A stretch of 27,182 nucleotides of DNA. Source: a virus. Position numbers and translations under genes: made by a program. The stretch spans positions 1-27,182 of IMG/VR virus record IMGVR_UViG_3300024262_000200. One strand, 5' to 3'. The notes below the pieces were generated by a model. It did no database searches and was not told the origin of the DNA. It was given only the letters and a program-made list of their open reading frames with translations. How positions within the stretch are numbered: the stretch's first letter is position 1; each line of letters opens with the position of its first letter. Of this stretch, positions 1 through 8,123 are shown piece by piece.

Positions 1-294
1 CTTTCTGTCTGTTATGGTAACTGTTTGACCACTTATAACATTGAACCAGCCTGAATGAAAATCATCGCCGGTAGACGATTCTTGTAGCTGCCATGTAGTG
101 CCGGTTGGAGATGCTGTTTGACGGTATATCTCACCGTTCTCTCGGTAGTAGTACGCATTTATAGGAGCTAAAAAAGAGGGAGCGTCAACTCCCCCTCCGA
201 TCCATAAAGCTAATTCGTCGCCGTCAGAATTTTCCTTGGTTACGCCAAGGCCATCCTTATCGACAACAAAACTACTAGTGGTATCTATCGCCAT
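1..294 (-). CDS. Partial virion/fibre-like protein, N-terminal 98 residues
   Basis: This reading frame starts at an ATG that shares one base with the stop of the preceding gene (TAATG) and stays open to the left edge, so the C-terminus is missing. Residues around 46-75 carry a pattern (INAYYYRENGEIYRQT, then a Trp) that closely parallels residues 44-70 of the gene just upstream (IGSLYLRSNGQLYTKT, then a Trp). The two therefore share a small module. The position at the end of the head gene block and the Gly/Thr/Ser-rich composition suggest a structural protein, perhaps a head fibre or neck appendage. No enzyme motif is visible. That it is a gene is fairly sure from the coupled start; its function is inferred only from position and the shared module. 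Confidence 0.7.
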   Translation of the reverse strand, partial: MAIDTTSSFVVDKDGLGVTKENSDGDELALWIGGGVDAPSFLAPINAYYYRENGEIYRQTASPTGTTWQLQESSTGDDFHSGWFNVISGQTVTITDRK

Positions 295-1622
295 TAGACG
301 CAAGTTCTCCTAGCGATAACAGTTACACCTGCGGAAGTGCTAGAAATACGCAAACGCATTCTCTGTGCTGCTCCCGCTCCATTTAGGTCGATGCTGGTAG
401 ATAGGTTGAATGAACCGAAGTTCATCTTGTCATTTACCTTATCCTTAACAGAAGTTGCATCTGCAGCCGCTGTGCCATCATGAAAACCAGTTATCTTGAA
501 GTACTTCTTATCTGCTGGCGCAGCTTCTTCAAATGCTACAACTTCCCACTCGCAAGCATGGAAGTCATCTACAACAACTTCATCTATTGTAGTTACTGTT
601 GTTACGCCAGTTTGGGTAACAGTTTCGCCGCCCGATATGGCTTCTAATGCAGTTTCTAAGTCCTGCAATGCGCCTTTAACAGTCTCGTTATCGGCAATGG
701 TAGTACCAGTGAAAGAACCTAAGTCTGTGCTGTTTTCGGCAACGCCAGAAAGAGTGATTAAGTCATCTACGTTTTGATCTATCTCATCAACAGTAACTTG
801 ATCGGCTTTGGTTTCTACTTCAGTTTCTAATTCCTGGAGAGCTACTTTAACGCTGACGTTATCAGTGATAATAGTACCCGTGAAAGTTCCCATGTTAGTT
901 GCGCCTTGCGCAGTACCTAACGTGGTGTCTTGAGCATCGTTATTGCCATCAAGCTTTTCGATCGCGCTGTTAACTGTATCTGAAGATGAAACATCTCCCG
1001 ATGAAGCAGCATAGCCAGAAGCCATTTGGATACCGTCTGCGAAGTTCCAATCTACATCAGCAACCTTGATAGCGTTCGTGCCATCATAGGTGATGATTGC
1101 AGCGCCTTCCTGCCCAGCAGGGGAGTCAGGGAAGTAGTTCTGAACTACTACAGTATCATTTGCCGCAAGAGGATCAGATGCAGCAGCAAGCGTGATGTTA
1201 GGCGCAGATATTCCTGTGATCTCCCAAAGAGCGGGAGTTCCATCTACATCGCCATAAACATATTCGCCGATTGCGAAATCAGTATGGTCTATAGTTCCTT
1301 CATTATCTGTCCATGATGATGGGTCTGTGTTACCAGCTGTCAAAGCGTCATTAGTAGCAGCTCGAACCAACTCTGAGCGCCATGAAAGGCTAGAGAGGTT
1401 AGCGCTTGTCTTCTCTTGCCAGTCACTGGTTGCGTTTGTGTCAGCAGTCTTAGTGTAGAGCTGACCGTTTGAGCGTAGGTATAACGATCCAATAGGCGCA
1501 TCATCTTGTTCGCCTGCATCGCCACCAGGCGCAGTACTCCCAGAGATGACCTGTAAGCCGGTATCTACGTCCGGTTGTGTGATCTCTAAGCCTTTTTCTA
1601 CTCTGAAGAAATCTTGACTCAT
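294..1622 (-). CDS. Repeat-containing virion structural (fibre-like) protein
   Basis: A 442-residue protein, acidic and rich in Thr, Ala, Asp and Gly, with almost no Cys. It holds two copies of a unit of about 27 residues (near 243-269 and 300-326) of the form LG-FTGT-I-DN--VK-ALQ-LET--E. Units of this kind recur in appendage and fibre proteins of many phages and probably form trimeric beta or coiled-coil stalk segments. Residues 44-70 hold a module shared with the next gene at the left edge. The C-terminal part (about 340-442) looks like a compact beta domain. It lies downstream of the coat gene in the head operon. A head fibre, decoration or neck appendage role is more likely than a tail fibre role, since a separate receptor-binding candidate follows the tail genes. 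The function is inferred. Confidence 0.75.
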   Translation of the reverse strand: MSQDFFRVEKGLEITQPDVDTGLQVISGSTAPGGDAGEQDDAPIGSLYLRSNGQLYTKTADTNATSDWQEKTSANLSSLSWRSELVRAATNDALTAGNTDPSSWTDNEGTIDHTDFAIGEYVYGDVDGTPALWEITGISAPNITLAAASDPLAANDTVVVQNYFPDSPAGQEGAAIITYDGTNAIKVADVDWNFADGIQMASGYAASSGDVSSSDTVNSAIEKLDGNNDAQDTTLGTAQGATNMGTFTGTIITDNVSVKVALQELETEVETKADQVTVDEIDQNVDDLITLSGVAENSTDLGSFTGTTIADNETVKGALQDLETALEAISGGETVTQTGVTTVTTIDEVVVDDFHACEWEVVAFEEAAPADKKYFKITGFHDGTAAADATSVKDKVNDKMNFGSFNLSTSIDLNGAGAAQRMRLRISSTSAGVTVIARRTCV

Positions 1623-1640
1623 CTTGTAACCCCTTTAAAG

Positions 1641-1985
1641 TTATGAAACGTCTAGACGAAATAGAACCACATCGATAGGGAATACCTCTGTGTTCTGTAT
1701 ACTGAGCGTGACGTCGGTACCAACGACCGAGATGCTTAGTATAAAATCGATCTTGTCCCCTAACTTATTATAAACCGTATGCTTAACATCTGCCGACTTG
1801 CGACAAATAAAGATTTCACGGCCATGAAATAATGCCTCGTCGGTATTAAAAACCGACATTATTACTTTCTGAGCCCTAAAAGACGTAAGTGATTTTGTAT
1901 ATATCGACTCGGTAGAACTTGCCGCTACCGTCTTGGAAGAGCGAAGCCATCTACTTGAAGCTGCTGAGGTTGCAATACTAGACAC
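1641..1985 (-). CDS. Hypothetical head-region protein
   Basis: A 114-residue protein that I do not recognise. The start is a GTG with a weak AGG element about seven bases upstream, three bases after the stop of the preceding gene. An ATG two bases further upstream is in another frame and runs into a stop. The N-terminal 35 residues are rich in Ser, Ala and Thr. The C-terminal 60 residues alternate hydrophobic and polar residues (DFILSISVVGTDVTLSIQN), as expected for a beta-sandwich. The C-terminal half of the upstream neighbour ends in a similar way (ISVYAKAKDSDVTLNIEQ), so the two may be distant relatives. Its place in the head operon suggests a minor virion protein. Confidence 0.65.
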   Translation of the reverse strand: MSSIATSAASSRWLRSSKTVAASSTESIYTKSLTSFRAQKVIMSVFNTDEALFHGREIFICRKSADVKHTVYNKLGDKIDFILSISVVGTDVTLSIQNTEVFPIDVVLFRLDVS

Positions 1986-1988
1986 ATT

Positions 1989-2423
1989 TTAGCCTATCTG
2001 CTCAATGTTTAGAGTGACATCGCTATCTTTTGCCTTAGCATATACACTAATGACAATCCCCGCAGTCTTTAAAAGATAGAAGCGCTCCTGACCTGGAACT
2101 ATCTCAGTACCTACGTAACCCAAAGCATTTAGTGCTGTTAGATTCTGGGTAGGGCTTTCGTAGTTTATTTTGACATTGCCAGCGCCGTCAGTAGGATTCT
2201 GAATGTTTATACCTTCGCCAAGAACCAAGTCATTCAACTTAACCCAAGCAGAAGAAGTGATAACAACCTCTTTAACGATTGCATCTCTATTAAGTCCAGC
2301 GGTTTGAAATGATCCGCTAGCAGACGTTTTGACAATGACCTTACCTTCAGCGTCTAGATCAAACTTCTGGAACTCAAGAGTTTTGACGTCGCAGGGTATC
2401 GCTGTATAGGTATAGTCACCCAT
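1989..2423 (-). CDS. Hypothetical virion protein
   Basis: A 144-residue protein of unknown family, predicted mostly beta, with no Trp-rich or catalytic motif. It begins inside the last codons of the preceding small gene (8-base overlap), which indicates translational coupling, and it is followed three bases later by the next gene. The last 30 residues (VISVYAKAKDSDVTLNIEQIG) resemble the end of the downstream neighbour. It lies between the coat gene and the fibre-like gene, where phages often encode head decoration, stopper or vertex proteins. I cannot choose among these from the sequence. Confidence 0.7.
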   Translation of the reverse strand: MGDYTYTAIPCDVKTLEFQKFDLDAEGKVIVKTSASGSFQTAGLNRDAIVKEVVITSSAWVKLNDLVLGEGINIQNPTDGAGNVKINYESPTQNLTALNALGYVGTEIVPGQERFYLLKTAGIVISVYAKAKDSDVTLNIEQIG

Positions 2424-2625
2424 CTGTATCAGAAACCCTCATGGTTAGAAGATCCCCAACATCAGCAAGAAACCATGCATACCAAGAATCATCCTGCTTA
2501 CCGATATTGAAGTAGTGATACTCGATACCGTTAGCGAAGTTGTTTCTCACCATTGCGACGATTAGCGCGTCTGGGTTAGCTGCCTTGACGTATCTCGGAG
2601 CTTTGTAGACCGTTTTGCCTGCCAT
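2416..2625 (-). CDS. Small hypothetical head-region protein
   Basis: A 69-residue protein beginning MAGKTVYKAPRYV. It has no recognisable domain. Aromatic residues cluster at about 35-52 (YHYFNIGKQDDSWYAWF). It is the first gene after the coat gene and after the stem-loop at 2644-2679, so its expression depends on readthrough of that element. No strong ribosome binding site precedes the ATG, although GAG lies a few bases upstream. Its end overlaps the next gene by eight bases. A small virion component or assembly factor is a guess from position. Confidence 0.6.
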   Translation of the reverse strand: MAGKTVYKAPRYVKAANPDALIVAMVRNNFANGIEYHYFNIGKQDDSWYAWFLADVGDLLTMRVSDTDG

Positions 2626-2635
2626 GGATTCTCAC

Positions 2636-2679
2636 AAATATAAGCAGATGACTACCACCGTGAGATGATAGCCACCTGC
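2636..2679 (-). terminator. Stem-loop terminator/attenuator downstream of the coat gene
   Basis: On the minus-strand RNA, 2679-2666 (GCAGGUGGCUAUCA) pairs with 2657-2644 (UGGUAGUCAUCUGC) over 14 consecutive pairs around an 8-base loop. Three of the pairs are G-U wobbles. The stem is followed by UUAUAUUU. On the plus-strand RNA the three wobbles become A-C mismatches, so the structure fits leftward transcription only. It lies 14 bases after the coat stop codon. The U-tract is imperfect, so partial termination is more likely than complete termination. Confidence 0.6.
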
Positions 2680-2692
2680 ATTTTTAAATGTA

Positions 2693-3532
2693 TTAAGTAG
2701 CAGATCCTAAAAGAACAGCTCGCTTGCCTGAATCCATAGTCAGAGTTCCGTACTTCTGAGATACAGAATAAAGATTAGCAAGCTTGTCTAGTTGACGGTC
2801 TTGCTCAAATCGCGCTTCTCTATGCATAGCAAAGCCAGCGTGAGTAGGATGCCAAACAATAGTCTTAGCATCATCGAACTCGTTAGACATAACTACAGTA
2901 GCACCGTAGATTCTGCCAAGCTCACCCATGCGAAGGCCAGCAGCATCGCCGTAAGAATCGGCGCGAACAAAATCGGCTATCGCCAATAAATTTTTCTCAC
3001 TCCCAGGGGAGACTCCTAAGAAACACTCATTGAATGGAACATTCTGGATGTGAAGCAATCGCCGCGCTTCCAAGATGTCAGCCTGAGCTAAGCTAGTAGC
3101 GTTGGCATAAGCGATACGATGGTCAGGAGCAGCAGCAGAAGTAGCTTCCAATGCAGCAACGATATCAGTATCAACTTGCAATGCCATCTGCTTAGCCATT
3201 CGACCAATGATGTCTGCAACAATGTCAGGCTTAGCATTAAGCTCTGCATCGTCTTCAAGTAGAACTTGGATGACCTTGTACTTGTCTAGAGTCATGTCAT
3301 CAGTCGCATAGGTGAGAACCTGTGGAGTTACCGCAGTGTTTTCTGCCTTATCTTGAACTGTGAAATTACCGGCACGAGGAACTTTAATAACGTCATTACC
3401 CTTCTGCGCCAAAGCAGAGAAGTTCTGAACAGTACCAATAAGTTTCGCTGTCTCAATTAATTGCATCTGAATCTGAGCGCTAATCCGTTCTTCGACGGTA
3501 GCCGCTACTTCAGTTAAACCCATATCAGCCAT
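2693..3532 (-). CDS. Major capsid (coat) protein
   Basis: A 279-residue protein that follows the scaffold gene and has the layout of HK97/P22-fold coat proteins. An N-terminal helical segment (EERISAQIQMQLIETAKLIG) is followed by a beta-rich E-loop-like stretch at about 45-85 (KVPRAGNFTVQDKAENTAVT). A long region follows with the pattern ADIIGRMAKQMALQVDTDIVAAL, a feature of the P-domain spine helix. The C-terminal half contains the usual VSPGSEKNLLAIADF and IYGATVVMSNEF patterns. The ATG is preceded by GGAGAG seven bases upstream. The scaffold is a separate gene, and no protease gene is visible between portal and coat. A stem-loop follows the stop codon. Family assignment is by pattern and gene order. 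Confidence 0.88.
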   Translation of the reverse strand: MADMGLTEVAATVEERISAQIQMQLIETAKLIGTVQNFSALAQKGNDVIKVPRAGNFTVQDKAENTAVTPQVLTYATDDMTLDKYKVIQVLLEDDAELNAKPDIVADIIGRMAKQMALQVDTDIVAALEATSAAAPDHRIAYANATSLAQADILEARRLLHIQNVPFNECFLGVSPGSEKNLLAIADFVRADSYGDAAGLRMGELGRIYGATVVMSNEFDDAKTIVWHPTHAGFAMHREARFEQDRQLDKLANLYSVSQKYGTLTMDSGKRAVLLGSAT

Positions 3533-3567
3533 GATTTATCTCTCCATGATAAATTTGTGTGAAAAAA

Positions 3568-4200
3568 CTAAGCCTTTTTTAAACTAAGTAATTCAGCAGC
3601 TAGAATCCGATTCCTCTCGGCAGTCGGCAAGTTCGCATATTGAACATCGCCTCTTGTTGCTGCTGCTGTCCCACTGGGTGCTGATGAAGGTAGTCCTGTA
3701 GTAGTTGATTTCTTAAGCAGCACTTCAGGGTATGCCTTGCGAAAGGTTTCTACCGCTGACGCTACGCTTCCATCATCTACTTCGTGAGTATCGGGATTGA
3801 GCTTAATGGCGTCTAGATCTACTAGTCCCCAATATTGCTTTGGCAGTTTAGAATCTAAAGACTCTAAGAAACTATCGAGCTTCATAGCTTGCTGTCTACT
3901 TTCGCGCATGTGATTAGCTTCCGCTTTCGCTTTCTCTAATTCACTTGTGCGAAGGTCTAACAGCTCTTTGTACTTATTCTGCTGCTCTAGTTCCGACTCG
4001 GCTTTCGCTTTGTCTTCTGCCTCACGCTTTTCGAGCGCTTCCCTTAACTCTCTTACCTCATCATCCCTACGTTTTTTCTCACTGAGAACTTTCTTGTAGG
4101 TTTCGTACTTCACGGTATCTGAACTAGCAGAACCTTCGCCACTGGCTGAAGCATTTGGTGTAACATCGGATTGATTCACGGAATCATTAGCCTCTGTCAT
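3568..4200 (-). CDS. Capsid scaffolding protein
   Basis: A 210-residue protein directly upstream of the coat gene, highly charged and mostly helical. A Ser/Ala-rich start is followed by a long coiled coil (about 30-115) dense in Glu, Lys, Arg and Leu, for example KREAEDKAKAESELEQQ. A Pro/Ser/Thr-rich linker and a short Leu/Ala/Lys-rich C-terminal helix follow. A short C-terminal helix of this kind is the coat-binding part in many scaffolds. Two ATG codons lie in tandem. AGGAG stands five bases before the second and only two before the first, so the second (4200) is chosen. No serine protease motif is visible, so it is probably a scaffold without a fused protease. The assignment rests on composition and position. 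Confidence 0.82.
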   Translation of the reverse strand: MTEANDSVNQSDVTPNASASGEGSASSDTVKYETYKKVLSEKKRRDDEVRELREALEKREAEDKAKAESELEQQNKYKELLDLRTSELEKAKAEANHMRESRQQAMKLDSFLESLDSKLPKQYWGLVDLDAIKLNPDTHEVDDGSVASAVETFRKAYPEVLLKKSTTTGLPSSAPSGTAAATRGDVQYANLPTAERNRILAAELLSLKKA

Positions 4201-4208
4201 CATAACTC

Positions 4209-4709
4209 CTAAAATTGTTTTTTGATTCTATCTCGAAATTCCTTCTCCATAAACTTAGTCAGGTCAGTAATCTCTTTCCTGCCCAGGTTCATGAAGGGTC
4301 GCTTAGCAGAAACCCATCGGGAAACATCCGCGTTGCGCTTGCCATCCGACCTCCTGCCAGATGAACCAATCTCGAAACTTGAATCATTTGATTTTAATAT
4401 CTTAACACTATCTAGCATTTGTGCGGTAAATGTTAAATTAGATTTGGTAGGGCTGGTGTGTTTTGACAGCTTGCTTTTGTTTCTTTTGCGAAAAGCCTTA
4501 TAGCTCTTAGAAAGCTTGGCTAATTTCTTCCTGTTACCACCAGTCCTAGCAACCCCAAAGCCTTTCCTAGTGCGCTTTACAATGATATCGATGGAAGCTA
4601 ATCCCATCTTTTTTAGGAAGTCTTTTTGCTTTTGACCAGAGCCTCCACGAAAGACGGTATTTAGCCGCTTCACAACATCATTCAATTGTATTCTTGGTGA
4701 CTTAGCCAT
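4209..4709 (-). CDS. HK97 gp10-like neck/tail-completion protein, second copy
   Basis: A 166-residue basic protein, very Lys/Arg-rich at about 45-90. It has the features of the HK97 gp10/phage virion morphogenesis superfamily. A Thr-Ala-Gln-Met-Leu-Asp-Ser element is followed by a strand ending FEIGSSG. Then come SAKRPFMNLGRKE and a terminal amphipathic helix. The upstream neighbour has the same succession (LTASGFMLESMK, ILIGFENGT, GRARPFLGILKKD), so the two look like tandem paralogues. The ATG follows the upstream stop directly (TAAATG). The usual role would be at the head-tail joint or in tail completion. Family membership is inferred from these patterns. Confidence 0.7.
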   Translation of the reverse strand: MAKSPRIQLNDVVKRLNTVFRGGSGQKQKDFLKKMGLASIDIIVKRTRKGFGVARTGGNRKKLAKLSKSYKAFRKRNKSKLSKHTSPTKSNLTFTAQMLDSVKILKSNDSSFEIGSSGRRSDGKRNADVSRWVSAKRPFMNLGRKEITDLTKFMEKEFRDRIKKQF

Positions 4710-5138
4710 TTAATCAGCTTTCTCGTATTTTTTAACTATCTCATCTAAGTCTTTCTTCAGAATACCAAGAAACGGTCTAGCCCTGCCTGCTTCTGGTCCG
4801 TCACCATAATCGCCTGTAGCGTTCCATTCAGCCTTGTCATTGTCGAACGTGCCATTCTCAAAGCCTATTAAGATGCTATCAGGCTTATCTGAAATTCTTT
4901 TCATTGATTCCAGCATGAAACCTGAAGCTGTCAAATCTACTTTGTTAGACCCTTTAGCCTTCGCATATGCTTTGGAGTAGGGAGGGAACTTTCTTTCTCT
5001 ACCCGTTTCTTGATAGAATCCCTTGCCAGCGTTCTGTGTTCTATCCTTGATGTGGTCGATAATCTCGGAGGCGATAGCAACCCTGTCGTCTTTCGAGAAC
5101 TTACTCGGTAGGTCTATTCTGATCCGTTGCCAAGCCAT
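4710..5138 (-). CDS. HK97 gp10-like neck/tail-completion protein, first copy
   Basis: A 142-residue protein beginning MAWQRIRIDLPSKF. It overlaps the end of the portal gene by 38 bases. Of two tandem ATG codons the second is preferred, because GGAG lies six bases before it and only three before the first. The pattern LTASGFMLESMK, then ILIGFENGT, then GRARPFLGI is typical of small neck or tail-completion proteins of the HK97 gp10 type. The early part (KFPPYSKAYAKAKGSNKVDL) resembles the phage virion morphogenesis family. The deep overlap with portal and direct abutment with the next gene suggest strict co-translation. Gene order directly after portal fits a head-tail connector. Confidence 0.72.
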   Translation of the reverse strand: MAWQRIRIDLPSKFSKDDRVAIASEIIDHIKDRTQNAGKGFYQETGRERKFPPYSKAYAKAKGSNKVDLTASGFMLESMKRISDKPDSILIGFENGTFDNDKAEWNATGDYGDGPEAGRARPFLGILKKDLDEIVKKYEKAD

Positions 5139-6522
5139 CATCTACTCCGTTTACAATGATTTGACGTTCCTGCTCTATCTCGCTGATTAGCTGGTCAGCA
5201 TCTTCTTCTGACATATGAGGATTGAGTGACCTGATAGCCCGCTTCTTAGTAGTGAACCCGCTAGCAATCTCATCAGCTAAGTCTTTGACTAAAGTCCCTC
5301 TGTTCATCATAGGAACTTGAGGCTTGAAGTTAGTCACAACCTTAGCTCTAGGGCTGAATAGATGCCTGTTCTCTACCATGCCATTAGCTACCCAGAATGG
5401 ATGCATATGGAATAGGAGAAGATCCCAGAACTTTCTCTCTACATTGCGGTAGATAGTTACCTGCTTTTGACGGTTCTCAGAGATATCCATCTCATCTATC
5501 ATCTTGGAAACGCCTGAAGCAAAGTTGTCTCTGTTGAGCTGACCGATAGATCCGGGCTTGATACCTCTCGTGTTTAGCCATAGAGAAAACTCAGAAGCGA
5601 TTAGACCTAGCACTTGGTCGATATCTACCTCCGGCTTGATAGTGCCTATCTGTGGCTGCTTCTCAGATTGAGGGTCTGACTTGAGGTCTAGGAAAGCATT
5701 CGGCGTTCTAGCAATCTCTCCTACATCTACATCGATCCCATACATCATAGAGAAAGACTGGAATTGAACAGCATGATTTAGGTCAGTCAGCAGGATCGGG
5801 ATAAGGGTAGTCATCTCCACAGTGTCGGTATCTGGCTTAGGAATAAGCAGGTTTCTCGATTGATTCACATAGACGAAAGGCAGAATGCCATAGGGATTGA
5901 TACCGTCTGGGTTGCCTAGCATCATCATTTCTTCAGGCAGAATCTTGCCGTGAGAATCTGTGATAGCAAAGTCATCATCCGAATAGATCCTAAGCTTATC
6001 TGACTTACCCATGTTGGCGCTGTGGTCGCTGTCATATGTGACTATATGCGTTGGCTGAGTTGGATCTACCTTGTTAGTAGAATAGACCCAGAACTGATGC
6101 GCTGAGAAGGTCCTAATCTTAGGCATACCCTCATCGACAAATAGCTCTATCAGGTTATTCTTTTGGAGATTCATGAACTCGTTAGACTGATTGAATAGCT
6201 CATCTACCCCTAGCGTTTCCTCATACCAGGCGACTAACTCCTTATCCTGGTCAGAGCCGTCAATGACCTCACGAGTAGGATTCTGCTGATAAATCTTAGA
6301 TAGCTTATCGATGATCCTCTTTAGAACATTGATAGGAGCTACCCGTTGTTTCGCATACTTGTATGACTGTGGAGATAGCTGACCTTTCATCTTCTCTAGA
6401 ACGATAGGCAGAAGCTCGCCTTCAAAGATATCGAATAGAGCTTTGTTGTTCTCGATTAGCGCCACTGAAGATGGCTTTTGGATATCATGGATTATGTCTT
6501 TGGCAACATCTTCTAATGGCAT
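5101..6522 (-). CDS. Portal protein
   Basis: A 473-residue protein in the fixed position between the large terminase and the head morphogenesis genes. Portal-like features include the helical N-terminus with KYAKQRVAPINVLKRIIDKLS. A central region follows with a crown/wing-like mix, including YGILPFVYVNQSRN and IPILLTDLNHAVQFQSF, the latter resembling the long alpha helices of portals. Near the C-terminus MNRGTLVKDLADEIASGF is followed by an acidic tail region with SEEDADQLISEIEQERQ. The ATG has GGAG nine bases upstream, formed by the last codons of the terminase gene. Length is normal for the family. It forms the dodecameric DNA channel at the packaging vertex. The call rests on gene order and overall pattern. 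Confidence 0.85.
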   Translation of the reverse strand: MPLEDVAKDIIHDIQKPSSVALIENNKALFDIFEGELLPIVLEKMKGQLSPQSYKYAKQRVAPINVLKRIIDKLSKIYQQNPTREVIDGSDQDKELVAWYEETLGVDELFNQSNEFMNLQKNNLIELFVDEGMPKIRTFSAHQFWVYSTNKVDPTQPTHIVTYDSDHSANMGKSDKLRIYSDDDFAITDSHGKILPEEMMMLGNPDGINPYGILPFVYVNQSRNLLIPKPDTDTVEMTTLIPILLTDLNHAVQFQSFSMMYGIDVDVGEIARTPNAFLDLKSDPQSEKQPQIGTIKPEVDIDQVLGLIASEFSLWLNTRGIKPGSIGQLNRDNFASGVSKMIDEMDISENRQKQVTIYRNVERKFWDLLLFHMHPFWVANGMVENRHLFSPRAKVVTNFKPQVPMMNRGTLVKDLADEIASGFTTKKRAIRSLNPHMSEEDADQLISEIEQERQIIVNGVDDGLATDQNRPTE

Positions 6523-6525
6523 TGG

Positions 6526-7773
6526 CTATAGCTCCAAGGTTCGACTTTTCTTTCGATCGCCGATTTTGTGTTCATAATAAACATCATACCCTAGTGCATC
6601 TGCCTTGTGTCCAAGGTTGTTCTTGTCGCTTGGATGTCTCCCATTGAGTTCCTGCGACGATAAATCTCGGATAAGGTCCTTACAACTAGGGTCTATCTCG
6701 ATTCTATGGTTGCCAGCCACAGGCTTTAGCCATCCATTCACATGTTTCAATCGGTCAACAATCGGCGGATTCTTAGGGAGTATCTCTATCACATAATTAA
6801 AACCATGTGATTTAAGTATCTCCTCTACGTAGTGGTAGTCTGACTTCCCTGTCGTACTACTCCTACTCTTCCCCGATGCATCACCCCGTATTTTTATCTT
6901 AATGTATTCGGCTTTGTTTTTAAAATCATTACAAAATTGATGGACTGTTGCCTCTGTCGATGAATGCTTGAGGCTATACTCTTGTTTGTATCTCAAAGTA
7001 TCGCCATATCTCTGGGATAGTAGCAGAGTTGTGGGATTGACGTTGAAGTCAAAACTCATATGTATGGCTTTGGAATAATTAATATCCGGCTGCTTCCTAA
7101 CATGGGTTTCTTCATCGAAGTTGTAATAAGCCAGACCTTCAAACGACTCCCACGTGGCCAGATATTCCTGCCTAAATGACTTCTCATCCAATTCACGCTT
7201 GGCGTCTTCAATCTCATCAGGGTCTATCCATGGATTATCTAGTGTGTGCCAAGTATGAAGCGACCATTGAGGATCGGTCTGCGCTTTGATAAACCACTCA
7301 TAAGCCTGCGAGCCTTTCCCATCGGGTGTAGTCGCAACGATTGACCTACCCTTGGTATCAGATAAAGCAGGTCTAACAGCTCTCCAAACATCATCTAAAT
7401 CAGAATTGAAATAGGCTAACTCATCTAGTGCTGCGAAGTGTAGAGGGCGACCACGTACGCGCGATATCTTCTCCGCACCGATAACGTAAATCTTTCGCTT
7501 ACCCATCAACTCGAAACGCTGCTTAGAAACTTGAGCTTTGTATCTCCATCCGAGAGCGTCTAAAGCATCTTCGATAGGCTCCCAGATAACTTCTTTGGCA
7601 TGGGAGTTAGTAGGTCCGATGTAGACTACTTCGTTACGGTAAGGAGCTTGGTCTATTGAACGTAATAGTTCTTCTACTAGGATGAAAGTTTTACCCCCAC
7701 GCCTGCCACAGTTTAAGTAGCGGTGACGTGAGGGATCATTGAAAGCATCAACCTGCTTGGGGTTCTGTTTCAT
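6526..7773 (-). CDS. terL: Terminase large subunit
   Basis: A 415-residue DNA-packaging motor. The ATPase domain has Walker A GRRGGKT at 23-29 and Walker B FAALDELAYF with Asp117-Glu118. The coupling motif ATTPDGKG lies near 147-154. The C-terminal RNase H-like nuclease has the acidic motif SFDFNVNP, a GDASGK element, and HKADALGYDVYY near the end. All hallmark residues are present and the length is normal. It overlaps the small subunit gene by four bases (ATGA), so the two are probably translated together. It works with TerS at the portal to cut and pump concatemeric DNA. Confidence 0.96.
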   Translation of the reverse strand: MKQNPKQVDAFNDPSRHRYLNCGRRGGKTFILVEELLRSIDQAPYRNEVVYIGPTNSHAKEVIWEPIEDALDALGWRYKAQVSKQRFELMGKRKIYVIGAEKISRVRGRPLHFAALDELAYFNSDLDDVWRAVRPALSDTKGRSIVATTPDGKGSQAYEWFIKAQTDPQWSLHTWHTLDNPWIDPDEIEDAKRELDEKSFRQEYLATWESFEGLAYYNFDEETHVRKQPDINYSKAIHMSFDFNVNPTTLLLSQRYGDTLRYKQEYSLKHSSTEATVHQFCNDFKNKAEYIKIKIRGDASGKSRSSTTGKSDYHYVEEILKSHGFNYVIEILPKNPPIVDRLKHVNGWLKPVAGNHRIEIDPSCKDLIRDLSSQELNGRHPSDKNNLGHKADALGYDVYYEHKIGDRKKSRTLEL

Positions 7774-8123
7774 GCAACCCTAGTTAGTGACGTTGGTGCC
7801 TTGTATTTATTTTGGTTCTCATCTACAGCATCGGTTTCAGACCAGCCACCACGACACTTAAGAAAAAACATCGTCATAGGATAGCACTTACCAGACGTTG
7901 CGAGTTGATATGCAGTCTTAGCCACTTCTGACAATGCCAGAGCCTTGCCCTTTTCTATTGCGACAGCCAGCTCAGGCTGATCCTTGACTCTACGCTCTAT
8001 AGTCTTCTTTGAAACGCCGATAATAGCAGCGCATTGAGCTAGCGTGATTCCTAGACCAGACATCTTTTCAATCTGCTCTATCTCTTTCTCAGTTATCATT
8101 CTTTTCTGCGTAGAATCAGCCAT
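7770..8123 (-). CDS. terS: Terminase small subunit
   Basis: A 117-residue protein directly upstream of terL. An N-terminal helix-turn-helix (about 15-50: ITLAQCAAIIGVSKKTIERRVKD) would bind the packaging site. The central and C-terminal parts (KGKALALSEVAKTAYQ, then ATSGKCYPMTMFFLKCRGGWSE) are typical of small terminase subunits with an oligomerising helical core. GAGGTG lies seven bases before the ATG, inside the end of the HNH gene, which it overlaps by eight bases. It should recognise viral DNA and regulate TerL. Confidence 0.9.
   Translation of the reverse strand: MADSTQKRMITEKEIEQIEKMSGLGITLAQCAAIIGVSKKTIERRVKDQPELAVAIEKGKALALSEVAKTAYQLATSGKCYPMTMFFLKCRGGWSETDAVDENQNKYKAPTSLTRVA

Noticed and set aside
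496-1316. Plus-strand frames opposite the fibre-like gene
   Set aside because: Antisense shadows. The sense gene has repeats and coupled neighbours.
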